DNA of 64,000 bases from the NCBI GenBank assembly GCA_024234815.1, contig JACKNO010000001.1, positions 1,364,001 through 1,428,000 on the forward strand, read 5' to 3'. Of the stretch, positions 53,364-60,697 are shown piece after piece. Numbering within the stretch: the first letter of the stretch is position 1; every line of letters starts with the position of its first letter. The position numbers and the translations under genes are program-made. The notes beneath the pieces were generated by a model. That model saw only the letters and a list, made by a program, of their open reading frames with translations. It searched no databases and was not told where the DNA came from. Source of the stretch: Pseudomonadales bacterium (lineage in GTDB: Bacteria; Pseudomonadota; Gammaproteobacteria; Pseudomonadales; Halieaceae).

Positions 53364-54452
53364 ATGACCGAATTGACTGACGAAACATTTGCCGATACCG
53401 ATGGGCCTTCCCCGTCCTCCCATGCCATGAACGTGGGGCAGGCGGGCCTGGATGATGGCTACGCCTATACCAAAGTGGCTTTACCGGACGGACGCCTCGT
53501 TGCGGTCCCGTCACGGGCGCGCATGGGATCGGCTGGCGTTACCTGGATTCGTGACGACGAACAAAAGATTTTCGAGTACGAAACGGGCGGCACCGTCTAT
53601 TCCGTCGGCGCCGTGGATGGCGAACCCACACAGTTCGATGAATACCCGGGTTCGGCACTGAACCGCGTGATCGTTCAGCATGCATTGCAGCAGGCAGGCT
53701 TTTCGGGTCGATCCGTCCATGTGGTGACGGGACTGCCGGTCTCTGCGTTTTACCGCAACGATGGCGAGCAGCGTCGACAGGTGATCCAGGCGAAAACGAA
53801 TAGCCTGAAACTGACGGTCGAACCCGTTGTGTCTCACAAAGCAGCGCATCGAATGCGCAAGGTGAGTATTGCGTTTCACGAAGTCATTCCGGAAGCCCTG
53901 GCTGCCTGGTACGACTTCGTCATCGTCATGACTGAAGATGGCGTGACGCTGGATGCGGATCGCGTCAACGCGCCCATTGCGATCGTCGATATCGGCGGGC
54001 GCACGACCGATTATGTCGTGGTTCAGGATCAGGGCATCGTGCACGGATCCTCGGGCTCGCTCAATTGTGGCATGTTGAATGTCAAACAGAGCGTGGCCAA
54101 TGGCATACAGCAACGGTTCGAACTCGGCGAACTGGGTGAGCAGAGCATCAGTCGCGCGGTCGAGACGAATCGATTGCGGCTGCATGGCAAAGATCACGAT
54201 GTCTCAACGATGGTGGCGGACGCCAAGCGCGAGTTGGTCGAGCGGCTCTATACCGAAACTCGCCGAAAGCTCGGCCTCGGTGCAGAGCTCGATCGGGTGC
54301 TGTTTGTGGGTGGCGGTAGTGCCGCCCTGGCCAGCGATATCGCCAACTGGTTCCCCAACCAAACCATTGCCGACCATGCGGCCTTTGCCAATGCCCGGGG
54401 CATGCTCAAGTACCTGCAATTTGTTTGCGACAGCCCGGTAAAGGCGGGTTAA
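53364..54452 (+). CDS. parM: ParM/StbA-like actin segregation protein
   Basis: A 362-residue actin-fold ATPase. Phosphate-1: NVGQAGLDDGYAYTKVA; phosphate-2: IAIVDIGGRTTDYVVV; a glycine-rich adenosine loop VLFVGGGSAALASDI. It is ParM/StbA-type, not the ParA Walker type. It would push replicated copies apart through filaments. It fits with the small upstream gene as a two-gene segregation unit within the ICE. Confidence 0.88.
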   Translation: MTELTDETFADTDGPSPSSHAMNVGQAGLDDGYAYTKVALPDGRLVAVPSRARMGSAGVTWIRDDEQKIFEYETGGTVYSVGAVDGEPTQFDEYPGSALNRVIVQHALQQAGFSGRSVHVVTGLPVSAFYRNDGEQRRQVIQAKTNSLKLTVEPVVSHKAAHRMRKVSIAFHEVIPEALAAWYDFVIVMTEDGVTLDADRVNAPIAIVDIGGRTTDYVVVQDQGIVHGSSGSLNCGMLNVKQSVANGIQQRFELGELGEQSISRAVETNRLRLHGKDHDVSTMVADAKRELVERLYTETRRKLGLGAELDRVLFVGGGSAALASDIANWFPNQTIADHAAFANARGMLKYLQFVCDSPVKAG

Positions 54453-54640
54453 CGACTTTGTACGTGGCCACTGCGGTCTCAGTGGCAAAGAAGATGTCTT
54501 CGGATTGTGCAATCGACATCGCGGATCGTCCGTCAATCCAACGTCAGGGCTTGCCCTGATTTTACTCACCCTGCCGGGAACACGATCCCGCCAGGGTATC
54601 GCAGTCTCCGGCATTTCATTCTGTTCAAGGAGATTGTGTT
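54453..54640 (+). other. Leader region with three hairpins before the STY4534 gene
   Basis: Stems seen: GCCACTG-N6-CAGTGGC, CAGGGC-TT-GCCCTG, and CCCTGCCGGGA-N6-TCCCGCCAGGG. They are followed by AAGGAG at the start of the STY4534 gene. The set resembles structured leaders at 55081 and 55703. This may be a terminator for ParM plus a 5' leader. Confidence 0.55.
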
Positions 54641-55069
54641 ATGACCAGTAGACAAACTACCCCTGAAAAATCGAAGTATTTCGATCTTGATATCCACGGC
54701 ATCGGATACCTCAACCGGGTTCGTGAAGTGACGCCCGAGAATGGTTTCCCCTTTCTCAGTGTCACGATCGCGGCGCTACGAGGATCCGCCGATAACGTCC
54801 AGCACACTCATTTCGAGTGTGTCGTGGTCGGTGAAGAGGCGAAGGATCTGGTACGCCAGCTGATGCCCGCGGTGGAAGCCGACTTCAAAGTGCTGGTGGG
54901 TTTTCACCTCAGTGATTTGCAGGCCGAATCCTTCACCTTCAAAAACGGGGATCGAGCCGGTACGACAGGCATCAGCCTGAAGTCCCGGTTACTCCGGTTC
55001 CACTGGATCAAGGTCGAAGGCCAGCCATTTCCGGCGCCTGCGTCTGAGAGCCGCGACGCCGTCGCCTGA
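54641..55069 (+). CDS. STY4534-family ICE replication protein (DUF3577)
   Basis: A 142-residue protein with FDLDIHGIGYLNRVREV, FLSVTIAALRGSADN, HFECVVVGEEAKDLV and FTFKNGDRAGTTGISLKSRLL: the STY4534/DUF3577 pattern, an OB-fold-like protein of the ICE replication module. It follows AAGGAG at ideal spacing and a structured leader. Expected to act with single-stranded DNA at replication or transfer. Confidence 0.9.
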   Translation: MTSRQTTPEKSKYFDLDIHGIGYLNRVREVTPENGFPFLSVTIAALRGSADNVQHTHFECVVVGEEAKDLVRQLMPAVEADFKVLVGFHLSDLQAESFTFKNGDRAGTTGISLKSRLLRFHWIKVEGQPFPAPASESRDAVA

Positions 55070-55080
55070 CGGCAACACCT

Positions 55081-55102
55081 GACCGCATCCACCGATGCGG
55101 TC
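55081..55102 (+). other. Hairpin before the RadC gene
   Basis: GACCGCATC and GATGCGGTC (9 bp, 4-base loop CACC) pair perfectly. It is 79 bases before the RadC start. Confidence 0.65.
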
Positions 55103-55173
55103 AATCTTTCAACCCAGCGAGGGATACTCTCCCTTGCCGGGCGAGTTTCCTCGACTCTTCAAGGAGACTGCCC

Positions 55174-55689
55174 ATGGCTTCCAAATCCTCACTGTCAAAA
55201 GTGAATCCTAAAAACCGTTTTACGGCCATTCGCGTGGCGTCGTTGAACGATCCTGAAAAACGATCGCTGCTGGAGCTGGCCTTTGCGGTATTGCAGGACC
55301 TGCATCAGCCGGGTGTCGAACTGCCAAGTCCCAATCACACGCGTGATTATTTGCGGATGTTGTTGGCTGAACGCAAAGCAGAGGTCTTTGGTTGTTTGTT
55401 CCTGGATAACCGGCATCGCGTCATCGAGGCCGCCGAGTTGTTTCAGGGAACCATCGATGGCGCTGCGGTGTACCCCCGTGTGGTGGTGCAACAGGCGCTG
55501 AGCCTCAACGCAGCTGCGGTGATGTTTTTTCATAATCACCCGAGTGGCGTCGCCGAGCCCAGTCATGCGGACGAAGCGATTACCCGACGGCTGAAAGACG
55601 CGTTGGCAACTGTCGACATCCGCGTACTGGACCACTTTGTGGTCACCGTAGGCGAGTCGGTTTCGTTTGCAGAACGTGGATTGCTGTAG
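55174..55689 (+). CDS. radC: RadC-family (JAB/MPN) protein
   Basis: A 171-residue JAMM-type protein: HNHPSGVAEPSHADEAIT holds the metal-binding His-x-His and Asp, and an upstream Glu in LLLAERKAEVFG. It lacks the N-terminal HhH region of chromosomal RadC, as normal for ICE and plasmid versions. Its role is unclear (antirestriction and DNA-processing have been suggested). SD AAGGAG at ideal distance. Confidence 0.9.
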   Translation: MASKSSLSKVNPKNRFTAIRVASLNDPEKRSLLELAFAVLQDLHQPGVELPSPNHTRDYLRMLLAERKAEVFGCLFLDNRHRVIEAAELFQGTIDGAAVYPRVVVQQALSLNAAAVMFFHNHPSGVAEPSHADEAITRRLKDALATVDIRVLDHFVVTVGESVSFAERGLL

Positions 55690-55702
55690 AACTTTTCACT
55701 CA

Positions 55703-55740
55703 ACCCATTGGGGAGTCCCTCTTCCCCAATGGGTAGGAGG
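55703..55740 (+). ncRNA. 12-bp hairpin with possible pseudoknot before the DUF6573 gene
   Basis: ACCCATTGGGGA (55703-55714) and TCCCCAATGGGT (55723-55734) pair perfectly. The 8-base loop contains CCTC (55718-55721), which can pair with GAGG (55737-55740) right after the stem. This recalls STAXI-type RNAs found near ICE Ssb, topoisomerase and integrase genes; I cannot confirm that. Confidence 0.5.
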
Positions 55741-55783
55741 TGCTCCCCGAGCTTTGTTATTCATTTCTCCAGGGAGAACCCTT

Positions 55784-56209
55784 ATGAAAAATTCAGAAAC
55801 TCAATCGTTGGAAGACGTCTTTGGTCCTGTGATCGCGAGCTACAGCCGTGCACAGGCGATCGATGACGGTGTGCTGATCGATGTCACCCCGATGGCGCGA
55901 GAAGCCGGATTCAAGTGGCCAGTCGCACTCACGCACACTGCGTGGTGTGATTGTGTTGCCTGGACGGAGCGGGATAACCGCTCTCAGGTTTACCAGGATG
56001 AGTCCGGCCGGTTGTGGGATGTGCTGTTCATGGCGTTCTACGCCATTCGAACAGCGACGACGCCGGGTGATCGGCTGCGATTCTCGTTGTATCGCGTGCC
56101 GAAAGACGGGCGATCCACGGAAGCCCAGGAGGTGAGCTTGAAACTGATGGTCGGCCCCGGCGACGCCGGCGAACCGGTCGTCACGATCATGCTACCCAAT
56201 GAAGATTAA
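55784..56209 (+). CDS. DUF6573-family protein of the ICE
   Basis: A 141-residue protein starting ATG 55784 after GGGAGAA: MKNSETQSLEDVFGPVIASY, then GVLIDVTPMAREAGFKWPVALT, HTAWCDCVAW and FMAFYAIRTA. This is the DUF6573 pattern, known near RadC and STY4534 in ICEs and plasmids. A longer frame from 55667 carries only leader sequence. Function unknown; an antirestriction-type role is a guess. Confidence 0.85.
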   Translation: MKNSETQSLEDVFGPVIASYSRAQAIDDGVLIDVTPMAREAGFKWPVALTHTAWCDCVAWTERDNRSQVYQDESGRLWDVLFMAFYAIRTATTPGDRLRFSLYRVPKDGRSTEAQEVSLKLMVGPGDAGEPVVTIMLPNED

Positions 56210-57044
56210 TATCGCCGACGAGAATCGGCTCCTTGCCCTGGCCACTTGGGATAAAGTGGCACCTCCTCCGCACCCTTCGCCTGTTTCCTTGAATGCGCTT
56301 CCGGTTTGAAGTGCCAACGCCTTTCTTACTCCTCGTTTTGGCTATGGTTCCACTGTAACCACGGCTCGAACCACTCTGTCTGCTCGACGGCCATGACAGG
56401 TTGAAGACCTGGCGTGGGCGTTGATGCGTACGAAGCCCTCGTCACTGCTGAGCGAAGCGGGGTAGTGACGAGGGCGGCGGAGCCCGGAACGACAACGGCT
56501 TGCGCTCGAATTGATGCGTTCAGCGCGAATTCAGTCTGGCTATACTGGCGGCCATGCATCGCAGAGAGCTTCATACGCGGCCACGGCGGTAACGTGGATG
56601 GGGGAAGTTGCCCTCGCCATCCAAAATGGCAAAAACAACAACAGCGTCGCCAGAGCTTCAACGGCGCACAGCCTCGGCTGCAGCTCATCTTCAACGCTTC
56701 TTCAATTGCAGGACGTCGTCCTCGCTTCAACCTGGCTATCGCCAAAAATCCGGCTGGCAATCAGCCGACTTTCAGCACGCCGTTACATAGACGGTTGCTT
56801 TCAACATGCGGACCGATGGTTCCGCCCATTAAACAGGAGGTGAAACGCTCACCATCAACGACGGCTCTTCGAGCCCTTGGTTTACCCGGCACCATCTTCA
56901 ACAGAAGAGCAGCCAGGTTGCCTGCGACCAGGCTTATCAGGTCGAACGGGGAGTAGTGTCCCTTGACCCTTCCGCCTCGGCGGACCCTGTCAGGCTACGT
57001 GCCTGCGGTTGGTCATAAACACTTACCAGATTTGGAAGTACACG
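56210..57044 (+). other. Non-coding or weakly coding region of 835 bases with a strong hairpin
   Basis: No frame looks convincingly protein-coding on both strands. A 12-bp perfect hairpin GCCCTCGTCACT/AGTGACGAGGGC spans 56435-56475 with a 17-base loop, followed by GGCGGAGCCCGG. The location, before the integrase-domain gene, could hold an origin of transfer, replication origin or structured RNA. One short frame (56598-56843) is described separately. Confidence 0.5.
56598..56843 (+). CDS. Doubtful small protein within the 56-57 kb gap
   Basis: About 81 residues starting MGEVALAIQNGKNNNSVARA. The composition (Ser, Arg, Leu) is plausible for a small basic protein and there are no rare-residue runs, but it overlaps other open frames on both strands, has a poor ribosome site (GGCGG 12-16 bases upstream), and shows no motif. 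It could be noise within a structured RNA region. Confidence 0.25.
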   Translation: MGEVALAIQNGKNNNSVARASTAHSLGCSSSSTLLQLQDVVLASTWLSPKIRLAISRLSARRYIDGCFQHADRWFRPLNRR

Positions 57045-57911
57045 ATGAGAGACCTGAACTACCAATTGAAACAATTGTGCAAACGCAACCGCGATGGCAG
57101 CTACAGCACGCAAGCCAACCGTGCGCGTATGCTCAACCAGATCGCGAATCAGTTGCAGGAGATGGGGTATCGGCGGATGACCACCCGATCCCTGAAGCCA
57201 AAGCATGTGGATGCCCTGGTAAAACGCTGGCTCGGTGAGGGCATGGCGGCCGGTACCATCAAGAACCGCATGAACTGCCTGCGCTGGTGGGCAGCGAAAG
57301 TGGATCGGCGCAATGTCATTGCCCGCTCGAACGAGTTCTACGGCATCCCCGACCGGCAATTCGTCAGTAACGAGTCTAAGGCGGTCGCGGTCGATAGCCA
57401 GGCACTGTCCAGTATCCAGGATGACTACGTGCGTATGAGCCTGGAGCTGCAGCGCTCCTTCGGTTTGCGAAGAGAGGAGGCAATCAAATTCATGCCCGGT
57501 TTCGCCGATCAGGGCGATCATATCCGGCTCAAGGCGTCCTGGACCAAGGGCGGCAAGTCGCGCGTCGTGCCGATCCTCCGTCAGGACCAGCGAACCGTCC
57601 TGGATCGTGCGCACCGATTGGCCGGGAATGGATCCCTGATTCCTTCCCAGAAAAGCTATATCCAGCAGTTGAGAGCCTACGAGCGACATACCACACAAGC
57701 GGGGCTGTCGAAGCTGCATGGACTGCGCCATGCCTACGCCCAGTCACGCTTTGAGCAATTGACTGGCTGGGCCTGTCCTGCCGCGGGTGGGCCGACCGCT
57801 GCCAGTCTCAGCGCCGATCAACGCAAGCTGGATCACCAGGCACGACTCATCATCAGTCGCGAACTCGGCCATACCCGCGAGCAGATCAGCGCTGTGTATT
57901 TAGGTCGATAG
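57045..57911 (+). CDS. Integrase-domain protein of the ICE
   Basis: A 288-residue tyrosine-recombinase-like protein. Core-binding domain: LNYQLKQLCKRNRDGSY, LKPKHVDALVKRWL; catalytic region: SFGLRREEAIKF (Arg), WTKGGKSRVVPI (Lys), KLHGLRHAYAQSRF (His-x-x-Arg region) and ISRELGHTREQISAVYLGR with the Tyr at the end. It is distinct from the integrase at 45952-47220 and is a standard member of this ICE class. I prefer ATG 57045; TTG 57009 would add 12 residues. Confidence 0.85.
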   Translation: MRDLNYQLKQLCKRNRDGSYSTQANRARMLNQIANQLQEMGYRRMTTRSLKPKHVDALVKRWLGEGMAAGTIKNRMNCLRWWAAKVDRRNVIARSNEFYGIPDRQFVSNESKAVAVDSQALSSIQDDYVRMSLELQRSFGLRREEAIKFMPGFADQGDHIRLKASWTKGGKSRVVPILRQDQRTVLDRAHRLAGNGSLIPSQKSYIQQLRAYERHTTQAGLSKLHGLRHAYAQSRFEQLTGWACPAAGGPTAASLSADQRKLDHQARLIISRELGHTREQISAVYLGR

Positions 57912-58026
57912 TCAGTAGCAGAGAGCCGTTTGACAGAAAACCCGACACCCACGGAACGGATTGATCGTTCACGGGTGAGGATCGGTTGGTGATCATGACG
58001 ACCATCATCATGATCGAGAGCCAAAT

Positions 58027-58521
58027 ATGTCTTCGTCCAAGCATTCCGCAATCCCGCAACGCCTAACGATATGGTTGTGCTGCACTGGCCTGGCCATCAC
58101 GGGTCACTCCGCATGGGCCGCACAGCAACTGAATTCAGCGAAAGGCGCTCAGGCCCAGATTGGCCGCTATTCAGTCATTGCTGTCGCGCCAACGGCCGGA
58201 CAGCAAGACCTTCTGTCGGTCACCAGGTCGATCACCATTCCGAACGACATCAATACTGTCGGTGATGCCTTGCACTGGTTGTTGCGCGATTCCGGTTATC
58301 GCCTGGCAGATCATGCCGTTCTGTCGGAGGAAGCCATCGACATGCTCGATCTGCCGTTGCCAAATGCGCATCGCGCTTTTGAGCCGATGCCGCTCAAGAC
58401 GGTGATCGGGCTGATGGTAGGCCCGGCGTTTCACCTGGTTCAGGATCCTGTACATCGCCTCATTGCCTTCGAGCGTTGTGCCGATGCCTCGCACCCTACA
58501 TCGACCGGAGGCGCACACTAA
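58027..58521 (+). CDS. pilL: PilL-type conjugative transfer protein (TIGR03748)
   Basis: A 164-residue exported protein: hydrophobic signal (RLTIWLCCTGLAITGHSAWA), then IGRYSVIAVAPTAGQQDLLS and IPNDINTVGDALHWLLRDSGYRLAD, the PFGI-1-class PilL pattern. It opens the transfer region: the type IV-like apparatus genes follow. It overlaps the next start by one base (TAATG). Confidence 0.85.
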   Translation: MSSSKHSAIPQRLTIWLCCTGLAITGHSAWAAQQLNSAKGAQAQIGRYSVIAVAPTAGQQDLLSVTRSITIPNDINTVGDALHWLLRDSGYRLADHAVLSEEAIDMLDLPLPNAHRAFEPMPLKTVIGLMVGPAFHLVQDPVHRLIAFERCADASHPTSTGGAH

Positions 58522-58748
58522 TGGAAGGGTTCTTTCTGATTATTGTGTTGGTCACTGCATTGCTGGTCGGCGTCGAGTCTGAGCGACCTGATCAAGAGCA
58601 GCGTTCTGTCCATAAGGCTACGCTGACGAGTGAGCAGGGCGTCACCGGTCAATCCCCAGTACACCTGTGCGATCCGACGCATCAGACCATTGTCCAACGC
58701 GATCTGACTGTGCCGGTCGATCAACAGGTCAACGACCATGACCGCTGA
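58521..58748 (+). CDS. Small membrane-anchored protein
   Basis: A 75-residue protein, MEGFFLIIVLVTALLVGVES, with one N-terminal membrane helix and a polar remainder. It overlaps the PilL stop by one base and the next gene by 11 bases, so it is translationally embedded in the transfer operon. I do not recognise the family. Confidence 0.6.
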   Translation: MEGFFLIIVLVTALLVGVESERPDQEQRSVHKATLTSEQGVTGQSPVHLCDPTHQTIVQRDLTVPVDQQVNDHDR

Positions 58749-59550
58749 GTGCAGAGTGCGATCCTCGCGCATCGGGATTCTCGGATTTTGGCTTTGCATC
58801 ACATTGCCCGTCAACGCAGACACCGGGCCGGGTTCGGACACTTCGGAGCTCCAGGCTGTCGAGCAGTCGACGACCCAACAGATCGAATCCCGGACTTCCC
58901 GCGCAGAACAGTGGGGGTTGGACCCAACCGAGTGGCAGCGATATGAATCCCTGATGCAGGGAATTCGGGGCAGCGTAAGTCCTGCCACGCTGTCACCCTT
59001 GGAAGTCTTGGGTATTCATGCACGCACGGCCGACGAGCGTCGCCGTTACGCCGAACAGTGGGCCGTGATGATGCGTGACGACGCCGAGCGGATTTTGGCG
59101 TTTCAACGTGCATACGACGATGCCCAGCAGCGCCTGTTCCCCAATGGACTTTTGATCGATACCAGTGCCCTGGCCTCAGCCGCAACGCATCAATCTGCAA
59201 CCGAAAAATTGACGTGGCAACCTGATGATCGGGTGTTGTTCTTTACCGAGACGCAGTGCCCGCGCTGCGACGCCGTATTGGAGCGACTGGTCAGTCAGAT
59301 CAAACAATTTGCCGGCATCGATTTGTATCTGATCGATGTGTCGGTCGGTGAGGAATCCCGCATACGCGACTGGGCGGCAGCGAAGCGGATCGATCCGCAG
59401 TGGGTCAGCGACCACCGAATGACGCTGAACATCGATGCCGGCGCGTTCGACCAGGTCGCTGGCCACACGGGCCAGCAGGGTCAGGATCTGCCGGTCCTGA
59501 TACTGCGCCGGGAGGGCCAGTTGGCACCCCTGCCAGTATCGCGGTTTTGA
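58738..59550 (+). CDS. TIGR03759-family ICE protein with thioredoxin-like CPRC motif
   Basis: A 270-residue exported protein: signal region RIGILGFWLCITLPVNA, then WGLDPTEWQRYESLMQGIRG and LGIHARTADERRRYAEQW, the TIGR03759 pattern. The C-terminal part has FFTETQCPRCDAVLERL with a CxxC as in thioredoxin folds. It may handle disulfides in the mating apparatus. Confidence 0.9.
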   Translation: MTAECRVRSSRIGILGFWLCITLPVNADTGPGSDTSELQAVEQSTTQQIESRTSRAEQWGLDPTEWQRYESLMQGIRGSVSPATLSPLEVLGIHARTADERRRYAEQWAVMMRDDAERILAFQRAYDDAQQRLFPNGLLIDTSALASAATHQSATEKLTWQPDDRVLFFTETQCPRCDAVLERLVSQIKQFAGIDLYLIDVSVGEESRIRDWAAAKRIDPQWVSDHRMTLNIDAGAFDQVAGHTGQQGQDLPVLILRREGQLAPLPVSRF

Positions 59551-59562
59551 CGAGCGCCGGCC

Positions 59563-60123
59563 ATGGCAAGTCGCTCGATCATCGTCTGTGCGGTCGGCCT
59601 ATTGTGTGGGCCAATGATTGCGCAGTCGCAACCGGTCCCTGCCGGGTATCAGCAGGTCGCCAGTGAATACGGTCTGCCGCCAACGCTGCTCTATGCGGTA
59701 GCCCTCACTGAGAGCGGTCAAAGTTCACTGAGTCGTGGAGAGTTTCGTCCCTGGCCGTGGGCGCTGAATATCGACGGCAAGGGGCACTATTTTCCGTCTC
59801 GCCAGAGCGCGTGGCAGGCCTTGCAGACGGCATTGACGAAAACCGATGCGTCCGTGGATATCGGGCTGATGCAGGTCAGCTGGCGCTATCACCAGTCATC
59901 CCTGGGTTCATCCTGGCAGGCGCTCGATCCCTACCACAATCTGCGGGTGGCGGCCGCGCTGTTGCGCGATTGCTTAATTGAACACCGTACCTGGATCGAG
60001 AGCGCCGGTTGTTACCACGCGCCGAATAATCCAGCCCGCGCAAACCGCTATGGCCGCCGTGTACAGGCGCGCTGGACGCAAGTGCTCGATGCGACCGAGG
60101 AGGTTCCCGATGATACTCAGTAG
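59563..60123 (+). CDS. Lytic transglycosylase of the transfer apparatus
   Basis: A 186-residue SLT-family protein: signal (SIIVCAVGLLCGPMIAQS), active-site Glu in LLYAVALTESGQ, then WPWALNIDGKGHYFPS, DIGLMQVSWRYH, and AGCYHAPNNPARANRYGRRV. It opens peptidoglycan for the conjugation channel. The next gene starts within its end. Confidence 0.92.
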   Translation: MASRSIIVCAVGLLCGPMIAQSQPVPAGYQQVASEYGLPPTLLYAVALTESGQSSLSRGEFRPWPWALNIDGKGHYFPSRQSAWQALQTALTKTDASVDIGLMQVSWRYHQSSLGSSWQALDPYHNLRVAAALLRDCLIEHRTWIESAGCYHAPNNPARANRYGRRVQARWTQVLDATEEVPDDTQ

Positions 60124-60697
60124 TCGATCTCTGTTGCTTATCTATGGGCTGGGACTGTTACTCTCGCTCGGCCTGAGTGCCAACGCATTCGCCGAGTTGA
60201 CGGTCATTTACGACAACGGTCAAACGCGGCCACTCGCACCGTTGCTTGAACCACTCCTGGCGGATGACTCGCCATCGTCCATGCCAGCCGAAAGCGCCAC
60301 GCTCAACCCCTCGTCCAGGCCCTTGTCCAGTGATGGTCCAGCAGACCTTCGCAATCTATTGCCAGTGCGCTCACCCGGTCTGACTGTCGGCGATATCGCT
60401 GGTAGTGCCTTGCGTCCCGAGGTGCTGGCGCGGCTGGCACAAGGCAATCCAAGACCGTTTTTTCTGATCGGATCGGATGCACTGTCGTTGCAGTGGTTGG
60501 CCTCGCACCGAGACGTCCTGAAGGATCTTGGTGCCGTGGGTATGCTGATACAAGCCGAGACCGAAAACGATGTACGACGGGTCGCGGAGGTGGCGCAAGG
60601 CTTATCCATCACCCTGGGATCCGGGAGTGACCTGGCCGCAGCTCTGGCCATCGATCGTTACCCGGTGTTGATCACCCCTGACGGTATCCGGCAATGA
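60110..60697 (+). CDS. TIGR03765-family ICE protein
   Basis: A 195-residue exported protein. Signal (SLLLIYGLGLLLSLGLSANAFA), then ELTVIYDNGQTRPLAPLLEPLL, LLPVRSPGLTVGDI and FFLIGSDALSLQWL, the TIGR03765 pattern. ATG 60110 follows GAGGAGG at ideal distance, within the end of the transglycosylase gene; it ends at the TraD start (ATGA). Confidence 0.88.
   Translation: MILSSRSLLLIYGLGLLLSLGLSANAFAELTVIYDNGQTRPLAPLLEPLLADDSPSSMPAESATLNPSSRPLSSDGPADLRNLLPVRSPGLTVGDIAGSALRPEVLARLAQGNPRPFFLIGSDALSLQWLASHRDVLKDLGAVGMLIQAETENDVRRVAEVAQGLSITLGSGSDLAAALAIDRYPVLITPDGIRQ

Noticed and set aside
56326..56760. Minus-strand frame of 144 residues in the 56-57 kb gap
   Set aside because: Rich in Cys, Arg and Pro with no domain and no ribosome site; it overlaps other frames, and the region is better read as non-coding.
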